Origin: JADJNW01 sp964526645
GTDB taxonomy: Bacteria > Bacteroidota > Bacteroidia > Chitinophagales > Saprospiraceae
Reading direction: 5' to 3'
NCBI GenBank assembly: GCA_964526645.1
Contig: CAZGJN010000001.1
Location: 62,001-126,000, forward strand
DNA length: 64,000 bases
The position numbers and the translations under genes are program-made. The notes beneath the pieces were generated by a model. That model was given only the letters and a program-made list of their open reading frames with translations. It was not told the origin of the DNA and did no database searches. This document shows, one piece after another, positions 16,986 through 25,998 of this stretch. Within the stretch, counting starts at the first letter, position 1. Every line of letters begins with the position of its first letter.

Positions 16986-19900
16986 ATGAAACGCGCATTA
17001 AAAATTGCTCTTATCACACTTGGCGTGCTGCTTGTATTGGTGGCTGGTGCCGCCATCGCGATCCCTTATTTTTTCAAAGATCGGATATTAGCCACGATCA
17101 AAGACGCTGCCAACGAAAGCCTCAATGCAACAATTGACTTCAAGGATGTGCAGTTGTCGCTGTTCCGAGATTTTCCGGATATTAGCGTCCGGCTTGAAAA
17201 ACTTTCCATAGAGAACCTCGCGCCTTTTGAAGGCATCCAGCTTGCTGCGGTGGAATCGGCAGATTTGACGGTAGATATCATGTCGGTGATCCGCAATGAA
17301 AAACCCATGCGTATTGAAGCAATTCGCGTAAAAAAGCCAACGGTCAATATTTATGTGCTGGATGATGGCACCGCAAACTACAACATTGTGAAGCCATCCG
17401 CAGATACGGTAGCAACAGAAGCCCCAACGGACTTTGGCGATTTGCGCATTAGCTTGAGGGCTTATGAAGTTGAAGATGGCACTGTGTTGTATGATGACGA
17501 AAGCATGGGGCTTTATCTAAATATCCAGGGTTTGAACCATCGTGGATCGGGCGATTTTACGATTGACGTTTATGATTTGGATACTAAAACAAGCATTGAC
17601 TCCCTCACCGTGCGCTACGGCGGCATCACCTATCTCAAAAAGGCAAATACTGAATTGGATGCCATTTTCAACATTGATCAAAAAAATAGTAAATACACCC
17701 TGAAGGATAACAATTTAAGAATTAACGAATTAAAACTGAACATAGACGGCTTTGTCCAAATACCCGATACCAGCAATATTGTGATGGACTTAAAGGCATC
17801 CACACCCAACAATGATTTCAAGAGCCTGCTTTCGATGATTCCAAATGCCTATATCGCCGGTTATGAAAATGTCAAAGCGAACGGGACGTTCAACCTACAA
17901 GCTGCAGCGAAAGGTACTTACAATGCAACGCTGGAGCAATATCCAGCATTTGTGGTAAATTTTGGAGTAGAAAACGGCAATGTTCAGTATCCTGGCTTGC
18001 CGCTGGGCATTTCCAATATCAATACCAAAGTTAGTGTCAACAGTCCTACCAGTAATTTCGACGATATGATCGTGGATGTACCCAATTTCAGTATGAAACT
18101 AGGCAATAATCCCTTCAAAGCAATTTTTAATCTCAAAACGCCCATTTCTGATCCAGACATCAATGCAGATGTGGATGGCATCATCAACCTGAAGGAGTTG
18201 GCACAAGCTTTTCCGATGGAAAATACCAAAGACCTCAGCGGCATCATCACGGCTGATATTACTGCAAAAACGCGTATGTCTTACATTGACAATCAGGAAT
18301 ATGAACGCGTAAATATGAACGGCAAGCTACAAGTTCAAAATATGAAATATCGCCTCGCGCCTTATCCGGCTATTCATATCCAAGATGCCAAAACGAATTT
18401 TACCCCGCAAAATGTAAGACTGGAAAACTTTGATGCCAAGCTTGGTAAAAGCGACGTGCAAGCGAGCGGCTATATTGATAACATCCTGGCTTATTTTTCG
18501 CCGAAAAAAACAATGACCGGACAACTTACGGTTCGCTCCAATTACTTTGATGCTAATGAGTGGATTCCGAAAGAAACGGCTACCCCCGCACAACCACAAC
18601 CCGACTTGCCAAACGGAGCAGAAGCGACTCTTCCTACCAAGCCCTTTGACCGCTTCGATTTCTCAATGGACGCAGTAATAGGCGATTTGCGGTACGATAT
18701 GTATCAAATCGAAAACCTGATTGTAAAAGGAAATATGAAGCCAAATCGGCTTGTAGCGGAAGACCTCAGCCTTAAAATTGGTAATAGCGATGTGAAAGCC
18801 CATGGCACAATCACAAATTTGTTCGATTATCTGTTTGACAATAAAGTATTGGGCGGTAGCATCAATGTCGCTTCTAATTTTCTGGATTTAAATCAGTTTA
18901 TGACAGCTTCGGGCACGCCTCCTCAAGCCAATTCCAGCTTGACGACTCCCGCCAGCACAGAGAATTTGCAGCCTTTCCTCGTTCCTGCCAATATTGATAT
19001 GGACATGAATGCTGATGTCAAAAAATTGCTTTATACAAACATCGAAATGACAAGCCTAAAAGGCAAGTTATTGGTTGAAAATGAGGCAGTTGTAATTGAT
19101 GAAGCAACAGCAAATGTATTGGGCGGCAAAGTAGCACTTGCCGGCGGTTATGATACCAAAGATAAAGAAAATCCAGCCTTCAGCATCAAATACGATTTAC
19201 AAAACATGGACTTCCAAAAGTCCTTCAATACGTTTAATAGTTTCAGAACGTTAGCGCCCATTGGTGAATTTATTGCCGGTACTTTTAATACAAGCCTGAT
19301 TATGGATGGTAAATTGGGCAAAAACATGATGCCCGATTTTACAACCCTAAATGCTAAGGGTTTTCTGGAAACCATAAACGGACTTATACAAAATTTCAAG
19401 CCGCTACAAGCAATTGGTAATCAATTAAATATTGAATATTTCAAGGAAAGCCTTCCGATTAAAAATTCGAGAAATTGGTTTGAATTAAAAAATGGTGCCA
19501 TCGAGGTGAAGGAATTTGATTACAAGCATAAAGATATTGATATGAAAATCTCCGGCTCGCATAGCCTTGCGCAAGAGATTAACTATTTGATTAAAGCTAA
19601 AATCCCTCGAAAGTTACTCGAAAAAACCGGCGTAGGCAAAGCTGCCAGCCAGGGCTTTGAACAGTTGAGCAAAGAAGCTTCAAAATTCGGTCTGAATTTG
19701 CAAAAAAGTGAATTTGTGAATGTGCAATTTGACTTGACCGGCAACATCAAAAACCCCAAAGTAGGGATGAAATTGCTTGGCGCTGATGGAACTTCTATTG
19801 CAGAATCTCCGACGGAAGCGGCAACGGAGGCACTCAAAAAAGAAGCAGAGACCAAGATCGAGGAGGGCAAACAAGCAATCAAAGAAACTGCCAACAAAGC

Positions 19901-20096
19901 TATTGATTCTGTGAAAACCGTAGCCAGCCAAAAAGTGGAAGCTGCAAAAGATACGCTTGGCAAAAAAGCGGAAGAAATCATCAAGGACAAGGTCGGTACA
20001 GCCATTGACTCCACTACCAAAGATAAAATCAAAGAGGAATTGGATAAATTTAATCCCTTCAAGAAGAAAAAGAAGAACGACGGCAGTGGCGATTAA
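16986..20096 (+). CDS. AsmA-family envelope protein with charged C-terminal tail
   Basis: A 1036-residue protein with an N-terminal membrane anchor (about 7-28) directly followed by the AsmA signature region (about 30-110: IDFKDVQLSLFRDFPDISVRL and similar), then long beta-rich repeats and a C-terminal AsmA-like block (about 730-900). AsmA-type proteins are elongated periplasmic grooves implicated in lipid transfer and outer-membrane homeostasis. The last 100 residues are unusual: Lys/Ala/Glu-rich amphipathic helices ending in a poly-Lys cluster. It is a single gene closed by a strong terminator. Confidence 0.85.
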   Translation: MKRALKIALITLGVLLVLVAGAAIAIPYFFKDRILATIKDAANESLNATIDFKDVQLSLFRDFPDISVRLEKLSIENLAPFEGIQLAAVESADLTVDIMSVIRNEKPMRIEAIRVKKPTVNIYVLDDGTANYNIVKPSADTVATEAPTDFGDLRISLRAYEVEDGTVLYDDESMGLYLNIQGLNHRGSGDFTIDVYDLDTKTSIDSLTVRYGGITYLKKANTELDAIFNIDQKNSKYTLKDNNLRINELKLNIDGFVQIPDTSNIVMDLKASTPNNDFKSLLSMIPNAYIAGYENVKANGTFNLQAAAKGTYNATLEQYPAFVVNFGVENGNVQYPGLPLGISNINTKVSVNSPTSNFDDMIVDVPNFSMKLGNNPFKAIFNLKTPISDPDINADVDGIINLKELAQAFPMENTKDLSGIITADITAKTRMSYIDNQEYERVNMNGKLQVQNMKYRLAPYPAIHIQDAKTNFTPQNVRLENFDAKLGKSDVQASGYIDNILAYFSPKKTMTGQLTVRSNYFDANEWIPKETATPAQPQPDLPNGAEATLPTKPFDRFDFSMDAVIGDLRYDMYQIENLIVKGNMKPNRLVAEDLSLKIGNSDVKAHGTITNLFDYLFDNKVLGGSINVASNFLDLNQFMTASGTPPQANSSLTTPASTENLQPFLVPANIDMDMNADVKKLLYTNIEMTSLKGKLLVENEAVVIDEATANVLGGKVALAGGYDTKDKENPAFSIKYDLQNMDFQKSFNTFNSFRTLAPIGEFIAGTFNTSLIMDGKLGKNMMPDFTTLNAKGFLETINGLIQNFKPLQAIGNQLNIEYFKESLPIKNSRNWFELKNGAIEVKEFDYKHKDIDMKISGSHSLAQEINYLIKAKIPRKLLEKTGVGKAASQGFEQLSKEASKFGLNLQKSEFVNVQFDLTGNIKNPKVGMKLLGADGTSIAESPTEAATEALKKEAETKIEEGKQAIKETANKAIDSVKTVASQKVEAAKDTLGKKAEEIIKDKVGTAIDSTTKDKIKEELDKFNPFKKKKKNDGSGD

Positions 20097-20107
20097 CGCA
20101 AAATAAC

Positions 20108-20151
20108 AAGCAGGGCATCCGCAAATTATTAAACTTTCGGGTGCCCTGCTT
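20108..20151. terminator. bidirectional terminator between the AsmA and subtilase genes
   Basis: AAGCAGGGCATCCG (20108-20121) pairs over 14 bp, with one T-G wobble, with CGGGTGCCCTGCTT (20138-20151) around a 16-base AT-rich loop. It lies between two convergent stop codons. Confidence 0.8.
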
Positions 20152-20161
20152 ACTTTCAAAG

Positions 20162-21814
20162 TTAAGGAATTGCCACGGGTTTATTTTTGGAGTCTTTATC
20201 ACGTTCCCCCCAACTGAATTTGCGCTTTCCTCGCGTTTGGGAGGCTAATTCTACTGCCTTGTACAAATTTACAACCCCGCCTGTCACGCTTAGTTGATTG
20301 AAAGCCACCAAATCATCTGTACCCGGTTTTTTTACCTTGGTATTCGTTTTTATAGCCGATTGCATGATGATATCTTTCACTTGCTTCGCCGTTAGTGCTG
20401 GAAAGTAAGCCCGCAAAACGCCGGCCATGCCCGACACCATTGGTGCAGCCATACTTGTACCTTGATTGTTTTTGTATTTATTAGCAGGAATTGTAGAATA
20501 AATGTCAACGCCTGGCGCAAAAACATCTACATGATCGGAGCTGTAGTTGGAAAAATAGGCTACCAGATCCGTTCCTTTTTTCCAGTGCGTAGCGCCTACT
20601 TCTATCCAGTTATCTGCAAATCTTGGGCTAAACAAGCCCTTTTTAGTAAAATGGTCATTCGGAAAACTATTGTCAATAGCATTTTGCTTACTATCATTAC
20701 CCGCTGCATGAACTAAAAGTACATCATTTTTCAAAGCGTATTTGATTGCTTTATCCACTGCTTCTTTGTAAGGCGAAGCGCCTTTGCCAAAACTCATGTT
20801 GATCACAGCAGCGCCATTATCCACGGCGTAAAGAATGGCATTTGCCACATCTTTATCTCGCTCGTCGCCATCCGGCACCGCGCGAATAGCCATTATTTGC
20901 ACATTATCCGCCACGCCTTTTATCCCAAGCGCATTGTTTCGATCCGCTGCGATAATTCCTGCTACATGCGTTCCATGTTCGGCGTGAGTAGCTTTTACAT
21001 TATTATTTCCGTAGTATCGCTCACAGGGATCATTAGGGTTGTCCCCAACTATCTTACGGCCATCATAGGCTAAGTTATAATGGTAATTAACGGTATTGTA
21101 ATAATATTCAAAACCATCCTTTATAACATCCTTAAATTCATTGTAAGATTTTCCAGTAGCCATTTCATTCAGTACAATATTTGCCACAGCATTCATGCGC
21201 TGGTCTTTCGACCGAAACTTTTTTATATCTTCGTAAGTAACGGTATCCTTTTTGATTGCCTTACTAAATTCTTTTACAGCATCATAAAGTGCTGCATAAA
21301 ACATTAATTCCTTCTGCGCCGCTGCCTTTTTTTCTGCGATTATCTTTTCATATTCTTTGTACAGATTATATTTAGCAATTTCATTTTTAGATAGGTTGAG
21401 CGTATCCTTTCCCTGGAAATACTTTTTATAATCCAAATACAGGCGAGATACTTCATACAAATCGAACTCTAAATTTTCTCCATCTTTATTACCAAGAAAG
21501 TTCCAGCCGTGGATATCATCAATATAACCATTATTGTCATCATCTATTCCATTATCAGGAATCTCATCTTCATTCACCCACATGACGTTTTTTAGGTCTT
21601 CATGTTCAAAATCTATACCGGAGTCAATCACGGCAACAATAACAGTACGGCTCTTTTTTCCTTTCAAAAGTGTCTGGTACGTTTTTTCTGTGCTTATACC
21701 TGGTACACTATCTTGCGTCAAATCAAGATTAAACCAGTTGACGGGAGGCTGTGCATATCCCGCATATACTGTACAAAAAAGCAATAGGGCTGCGATCAAA
21801 ACCTTGTTTCTCAT
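20162..21814 (-). CDS. secreted S8 (subtilisin-like) serine protease
   Basis: A 550-residue protease with a signal peptide (MRNKVLIAALLLFCTVYAGYAQ). The catalytic triad is complete: Asp64 (VAVIDSGIDFEHED), His in HAEHGTHVAGI (about 283) and Ser in QGTSMAAPMVSGM (about 455). More than 200 residues separate Asp and His, far above the 35-60 usual in subtilases; the insert is Lys/Tyr-rich and partly helical. The chain stops soon after the catalytic domain, with no type IX sorting domain visible. Likely periplasmic or surface protein turnover (inference). Confidence 0.93.
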   Translation of the reverse strand: MRNKVLIAALLLFCTVYAGYAQPPVNWFNLDLTQDSVPGISTEKTYQTLLKGKKSRTVIVAVIDSGIDFEHEDLKNVMWVNEDEIPDNGIDDDNNGYIDDIHGWNFLGNKDGENLEFDLYEVSRLYLDYKKYFQGKDTLNLSKNEIAKYNLYKEYEKIIAEKKAAAQKELMFYAALYDAVKEFSKAIKKDTVTYEDIKKFRSKDQRMNAVANIVLNEMATGKSYNEFKDVIKDGFEYYYNTVNYHYNLAYDGRKIVGDNPNDPCERYYGNNNVKATHAEHGTHVAGIIAADRNNALGIKGVADNVQIMAIRAVPDGDERDKDVANAILYAVDNGAAVINMSFGKGASPYKEAVDKAIKYALKNDVLLVHAAGNDSKQNAIDNSFPNDHFTKKGLFSPRFADNWIEVGATHWKKGTDLVAYFSNYSSDHVDVFAPGVDIYSTIPANKYKNNQGTSMAAPMVSGMAGVLRAYFPALTAKQVKDIIMQSAIKTNTKVKKPGTDDLVAFNQLSVTGGVVNLYKAVELASQTRGKRKFSWGERDKDSKNKPVAIP

Positions 21815-21956
21815 TTTACTGTCAATTGTTTACAGATTAAAAAATACTTTCTTGAAAATGGGAGGTAAATTTACAAAGACGGGTTGGTGCTTATTTTGAT
21901 TCGGGCAAATATGTAAACGAAAAAACGGCATTTGTGTTTTGCCCTCGAAAAAAAAT

Positions 21957-22760
21957 TCAGGAAGATTGCGTCACTTTTATCATTTTATCTTCCACATCTT
22001 GCACCAATTCCATAAAATGCGGATGCCGTTTAGTTTCTTTGCTGCGATGAAAGGGCAAATCTACCTTGATATGGTCTACAATATAGGAAGGTGGTTTTTT
22101 CATGATATAAATATCATCACCTAAATAAACTGCTTCTGAAATATCATGTGTTATAAAAATAATTGTCAAGTGAAATTGCATCCAAAGGCGTTGAAGCAAG
22201 TCTTGCATTTGAAGGCGAGTATTGATATCTAAAGCCCCGAAGGGCTCGTCCATCAAGAGGATTTCAGGATTTGCAATAAGACTTCGGGCAATAGCAATCC
22301 GCTGCAGCTGTCCTCCAGATAGCGTTGGATATTGCGCAAATTTATTTTCATGCCCTTCCAAATCTACTAATTTAATAAATTCCATCGCTTTTTCCTTGCG
22401 TTCTTTATCCGGTACGCCTTTGTAATAAAGCGGCAGTGCTACGTTTTCCAATACTGTCATCCAGGGCAAAGAAGAATATTGCTGGAAAACCATGCCAACT
22501 CGCACCTCTTTCGTTATAGGTTTATCATGAATGAATATGTCGCCGGCGGTAGGTGACTGTAGCCCCGCGATGTATCTTAAAATCGTAGATTTGCCGCAGC
22601 CCGACGCACCCAAGATCACTACAAATTGCCCTTGCGCTGGCTTATCTTCTATTAGTAAATTAAAATTGTCTATAATAAACGATTTGCCACCATCATAACT
22701 CTGGCGGATATTTTTTAGTTGGATGATATTTGGATGATCCGAATCTTTAATAAAATCCAT
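21957..22760 (-). CDS. NitT/TauT-type ABC transporter ATP-binding protein
   Basis: ATPase of 267 residues for nitrate/sulfonate/taurine-type importers: Walker A GASGCGKSTIL (about 50-60), Q-loop VFQQYSSLPWMTVLENV, signature TLSGGQLQRIAIARSL, Walker B EILLMDEPFGALD and the His switch FITHDISEA. It follows its permease gene by 3 bases. The solute cannot be assigned because the window holds no periplasmic binding protein. Confidence 0.9.
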   Translation of the reverse strand: MDFIKDSDHPNIIQLKNIRQSYDGGKSFIIDNFNLLIEDKPAQGQFVVILGASGCGKSTILRYIAGLQSPTAGDIFIHDKPITKEVRVGMVFQQYSSLPWMTVLENVALPLYYKGVPDKERKEKAMEFIKLVDLEGHENKFAQYPTLSGGQLQRIAIARSLIANPEILLMDEPFGALDINTRLQMQDLLQRLWMQFHLTIIFITHDISEAVYLGDDIYIMKKPPSYIVDHIKVDLPFHRSKETKRHPHFMELVQDVEDKMIKVTQSS

Positions 22761-22763
22761 ATC

Positions 22764-23873
22764 TTATTTTGTATAAGCTCTTTGGAATTTTAGCTCTCCG
22801 TAAGCTATGATAATTATACTCGCTATTACGATTATAACAGCAATAAAATTCATAATACCAGAAAAAGATGGTAACAAAAAGGATTGGAGTATTACAAGCA
22901 TCATAACAGATAGGATCGTCAAAATGCCATATTCCATTTCTTTTATACCAGAAACGATAGTTTTGTAGTATTTATGTGGAAACAACCGCTTATCAATATA
23001 AACAAAAATTCGATCCTGGATGAACCCGATCAGGATAATGACAATCAAAGCGGCAAAAACCTTTTCAATCTGCCCTTGCCTTGCTTTGACGTAAAGCAAT
23101 GAGCCAATTCCTCCTTGCCTATTTAATAATTCAGCAATAATGATGTAAGTCCATGAAATAGCTGTCAAGACTCGAATATCGTCTATTAGTTTTGACATTA
23201 CAGCAGGAAAATAAACGGTGCGGATGGTTTGCCAGTCTGTTGCGCCCAGTGTAAAAACCGTTTTCAGATAAACGTCTTCTACCTCGTTAATGCGCTGTAC
23301 CACTACCGGCAAAAGGTACACCAAAATACCAAAGGCAAGAAATGCAATTTTCATCTGATCTTCTATACCAAACCAAATGATAAACAAGCCGGTTAGCGCC
23401 GTCAGCGGAAGGTAACGCAAGGCATCCACTTGTTTGCTGAAAAGCCCTTTGAACAAAGGGAATAAGCCAATGAGAAAACCGATAGGCACCGAAATCAAGA
23501 CCGACCAAAAATACCCTTGTATGTTGAGCCAAACCGAGCGAAGTGTATTGGACAAGAGAGCATCTTTTTCGATCAAGGCTTTGTAGGAGTAAAATACAGC
23601 CGGCGGCGGCGGTAGCAGCGGGTACACTTTTTGAAATTCTTTTGCATTGGCAAGGCGGATCGAATCCTCGCGAAGCAAAGAATCCCTGTTGATAGAAAGC
23701 GAATCCTCCCCTAACTCAGAAGGCAGGCGGGTTGTATAATCTACCATCGGGCGCTTCACTGCCAGTAGCTCTGCCAATACCCACCAAACGATCACCAATA
23801 AAATAAAACCAACAATGCCAAGTACAATACTTTGGGTACGGCTCAGCGCACCTCTCAGTTGAAATAAGGACAT
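22764..23873 (-). CDS. NitT/TauT-type ABC transporter permease, enlarged
   Basis: Permease of the BPD_transp_1 type with the cytoplasmic EAA-like loop (VFTLGATDWQTIRTVYFPAVMSKLIDDIR, read in two parts, about 205-235). At 369 residues it is over 100 longer than the usual 250-260: a polar insert of about 55 residues follows the first membrane helix (PSELGEDSLSINRDSLLRED) and two extra hydrophobic helices close the chain (about 315-360). It heads a two-gene operon with the ATPase. The extra segments could replace a soluble binding protein or tether one; that is speculation. Confidence 0.85.
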   Translation of the reverse strand: MSLFQLRGALSRTQSIVLGIVGFILLVIVWWVLAELLAVKRPMVDYTTRLPSELGEDSLSINRDSLLREDSIRLANAKEFQKVYPLLPPPPAVFYSYKALIEKDALLSNTLRSVWLNIQGYFWSVLISVPIGFLIGLFPLFKGLFSKQVDALRYLPLTALTGLFIIWFGIEDQMKIAFLAFGILVYLLPVVVQRINEVEDVYLKTVFTLGATDWQTIRTVYFPAVMSKLIDDIRVLTAISWTYIIIAELLNRQGGIGSLLYVKARQGQIEKVFAALIVIILIGFIQDRIFVYIDKRLFPHKYYKTIVSGIKEMEYGILTILSVMMLVILQSFLLPSFSGIMNFIAVIIVIASIIIIAYGELKFQRAYTK

Positions 23874-23998
23874 ATCGAAGGTTGTTTCAAAAGGTGTATT
23901 TCAGCTTCAGCGCGAAAATTAACGCTTATTTTAGAATTCTCGGTTATGCAGTCATTAAAACTTGTATTTTCTTTGGGATCAAAATCTTGTTAAACCGG

Positions 23999-24835
23999 AT
24001 GAGCATACCTTTTTTTGTACACGTTCGCCTGCTGCAGCGCTATTGGTGGTACTTTTGGCGTGCAAAAACCAAATACGATGTGCACTCGCCCTTCGTAGCT
24101 CAATTAATGGCATCTGTGGTGGATGATGATCGCGCCTTCTATGCTTTTTCTGCCATTGAATACCTGCGACAAGCCTTGCTTCAAGATGCTACTTTGTTGG
24201 ATATCAAAGACTTTGGGGCAGGGTCAAAGGTGAATCCAAATCCCCAGAGAACAGTGAGGAATATTGCCCAATATTCGGCTGTGCCTCCTGCTGTGGGGCG
24301 GTTATTGTTCCGGTTGGTTCATTTTTCCAAACCCAAAAAAATACTGGAATTGGGAACTTCCCTCGGTATTTCTACGCTGTACATGAGTGCTGCTGCGATC
24401 AGTGCCCAGATAATTACGATAGAAGGGAGCCCAGCTATAGCCGACAAAGCAAAGGAACATTTTAGAAAACTCAACGCCTCCAATGTTGAAAATTATTGTG
24501 GGCGATTTGAAACGCTTCTTCCTCTTGCTTTAGAAAAGTTGGAAAAATTGGACTTTTTATTTCTCGATGGCGATCACCGCCCCGGGGCATCTCTGAAATA
24601 TTTTGATCAATGCCTTCCATACGCGCATCATCACAGTGTTTTTGTAATAGCCGACATTCACTGGTCGGCGGAGATGGAACAAGCCTGGGCCATCCTACGC
24701 CAGCACCCGCGGGTACGTCTTTCGGTGGATTTATTTTTTGTTGGATTACTTTTTTTTAGACAAGAAAGTAAAGAAAAAGAACACTTCACCCTTATCAAAA
24801 GCAACCTAAAACCCTGGCGAATTGGCTTGTTTTAA
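23999..24835 (+). CDS. SAM-dependent O-methyltransferase-like protein
   Basis: Class I methyltransferase of 278 residues from the ATG at 23999. The SAM site is LELGTSLGISTLYMS with the acidic IEGSP after strand 2, and FLDGDHRP follows strand 4, as in the O-methyltransferase 3/24 group. The N-terminal RAKTKYDVHSPFV is shared with a set of Bacteroidota proteins of unknown substrate. An in-frame TTG at 23882 would add 39 residues but would start 9 bases from the divergent permease gene and leave no promoter, so I prefer 23999. The stop codon overlaps that of the next gene. Confidence 0.8.
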   Translation: MSIPFFVHVRLLQRYWWYFWRAKTKYDVHSPFVAQLMASVVDDDRAFYAFSAIEYLRQALLQDATLLDIKDFGAGSKVNPNPQRTVRNIAQYSAVPPAVGRLLFRLVHFSKPKKILELGTSLGISTLYMSAAAISAQIITIEGSPAIADKAKEHFRKLNASNVENYCGRFETLLPLALEKLEKLDFLFLDGDHRPGASLKYFDQCLPYAHHHSVFVIADIHWSAEMEQAWAILRQHPRVRLSVDLFFVGLLFFRQESKEKEHFTLIKSNLKPWRIGLF

Positions 24836-25884
24836 GCTTTTGTTTTAAGCTGTTTTTCTAATCTCTTTTGATCGCTAATGCGCTGATTTAGAATATCTAC
24901 GTAGCGAAGTGCTTTTTTATTACCAAATCGAGTATAGCTTTGCTGCGCCCAATCCACTGCCGATTCAAGATTGCCGGTTCGCTCACTGGCTACAGCGAGA
25001 TTATAAGCCGCTCTACCTGCGGTTTTAGCATCTATGGCACTTGAAGTGAGCGCTCTCCAGATTTCGGCAGCTTCTTTCCATTGATCTGCTTTTGCAAAAC
25101 GGGCTGCCTGTTCCATTTTTGCAGTGGCCTCCCCTTTACCAGATTTATAAAAATCCCGATTGACAGTTATCCAAACTGGTGCAATGCGCATACCATAACT
25201 TGTTCCTACGAGGTTGCTCAAATCTTTAGTGATATTCGACTGGCTGCCCAAATAGCGGAGCGCTTGTTCTTTGGTATCGCCTCTTCTGGTATCATTTGCC
25301 TGATCATAGGTGGTAAATTCATCCAAAATAACTTTTGCCTTAGGGTCATAAAAGCGCCAGCCAATACGGATAGTCAGGTCTAATCTGGCGTTGTAATAGT
25401 TTTTAATCGTTTCTTTTCCATCTTTTTTCACCTTTTCGGACTGAAGGCTGTAAGAGATATTGTTGTCCGAATCAAATGATTCAATAGCCACCAAAGCATC
25501 TGCCTGATAATCCCTACAGATTTTTTCCACCTGTTTCCAATCCAAAGGTGGCGCAAAGCTATTTCCACCCTTGCTCCCTGTCAATTCTATACCAGTGTGT
25601 TTCACCAAAAAGCGAGGCGTGCGCGTCAAGGCTTTAGCCAAACCATCCAATGCAAACTTTCTGCCGGTTCGATCTTGTCCGATTTCTTCTCCACTGATAG
25701 TGCCTTCGAGGAAATTCAAAAATCCTTCTTCAGGTTTACTTCGATCTATGATAGCAATTGTTTGAATATGGCTGGGCACTACCATTTCTGCAGGCTGTAG
25801 CACTTGTAAAGGAATCGTAGAGCCACAGGAAGACAGTATGACTGACAGTACCACAAGGCTCAGGGAAAAAATATTTACGCTCAT
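24832..25884 (-). CDS. DUF6340-type lipoprotein
   Basis: Outer-membrane-type lipoprotein of 350 residues: signal MSVNIFSLSLVVLSVILSSC with lipobox Cys20. Then come a nucleotide-recognition-like alpha/beta region (IQTIAIIDRSKPEEG, YQADALVAIESFD), a WRFYDPK segment and C-terminal TPR-like helices (about 270-345: AARFAKADQWKEAAEIWRAL, AAYNLAVASE). The layout matches what I know of DUF6340 proteins in Bacteroidota; their function is unknown. An upstream in-frame ATG at 25944 would put 20 polar residues before the signal, so 25884 is chosen. The TAA shares bases with the convergent methyltransferase stop. Confidence 0.75.
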   Translation of the reverse strand: MSVNIFSLSLVVLSVILSSCGSTIPLQVLQPAEMVVPSHIQTIAIIDRSKPEEGFLNFLEGTISGEEIGQDRTGRKFALDGLAKALTRTPRFLVKHTGIELTGSKGGNSFAPPLDWKQVEKICRDYQADALVAIESFDSDNNISYSLQSEKVKKDGKETIKNYYNARLDLTIRIGWRFYDPKAKVILDEFTTYDQANDTRRGDTKEQALRYLGSQSNITKDLSNLVGTSYGMRIAPVWITVNRDFYKSGKGEATAKMEQAARFAKADQWKEAAEIWRALTSSAIDAKTAGRAAYNLAVASERTGNLESAVDWAQQSYTRFGNKKALRYVDILNQRISDQKRLEKQLKTKA

Positions 25885-25998
25885 TGAAAGTGACTTTTTT
25901 ACAATTTTGGAGTAAAAATAAGTAGGATTATTTTGTAAAGCCATAACATTTTGTTGCTATGGCGATAAAATTTTGTGTCCAACTAAACTCCAACAAAA

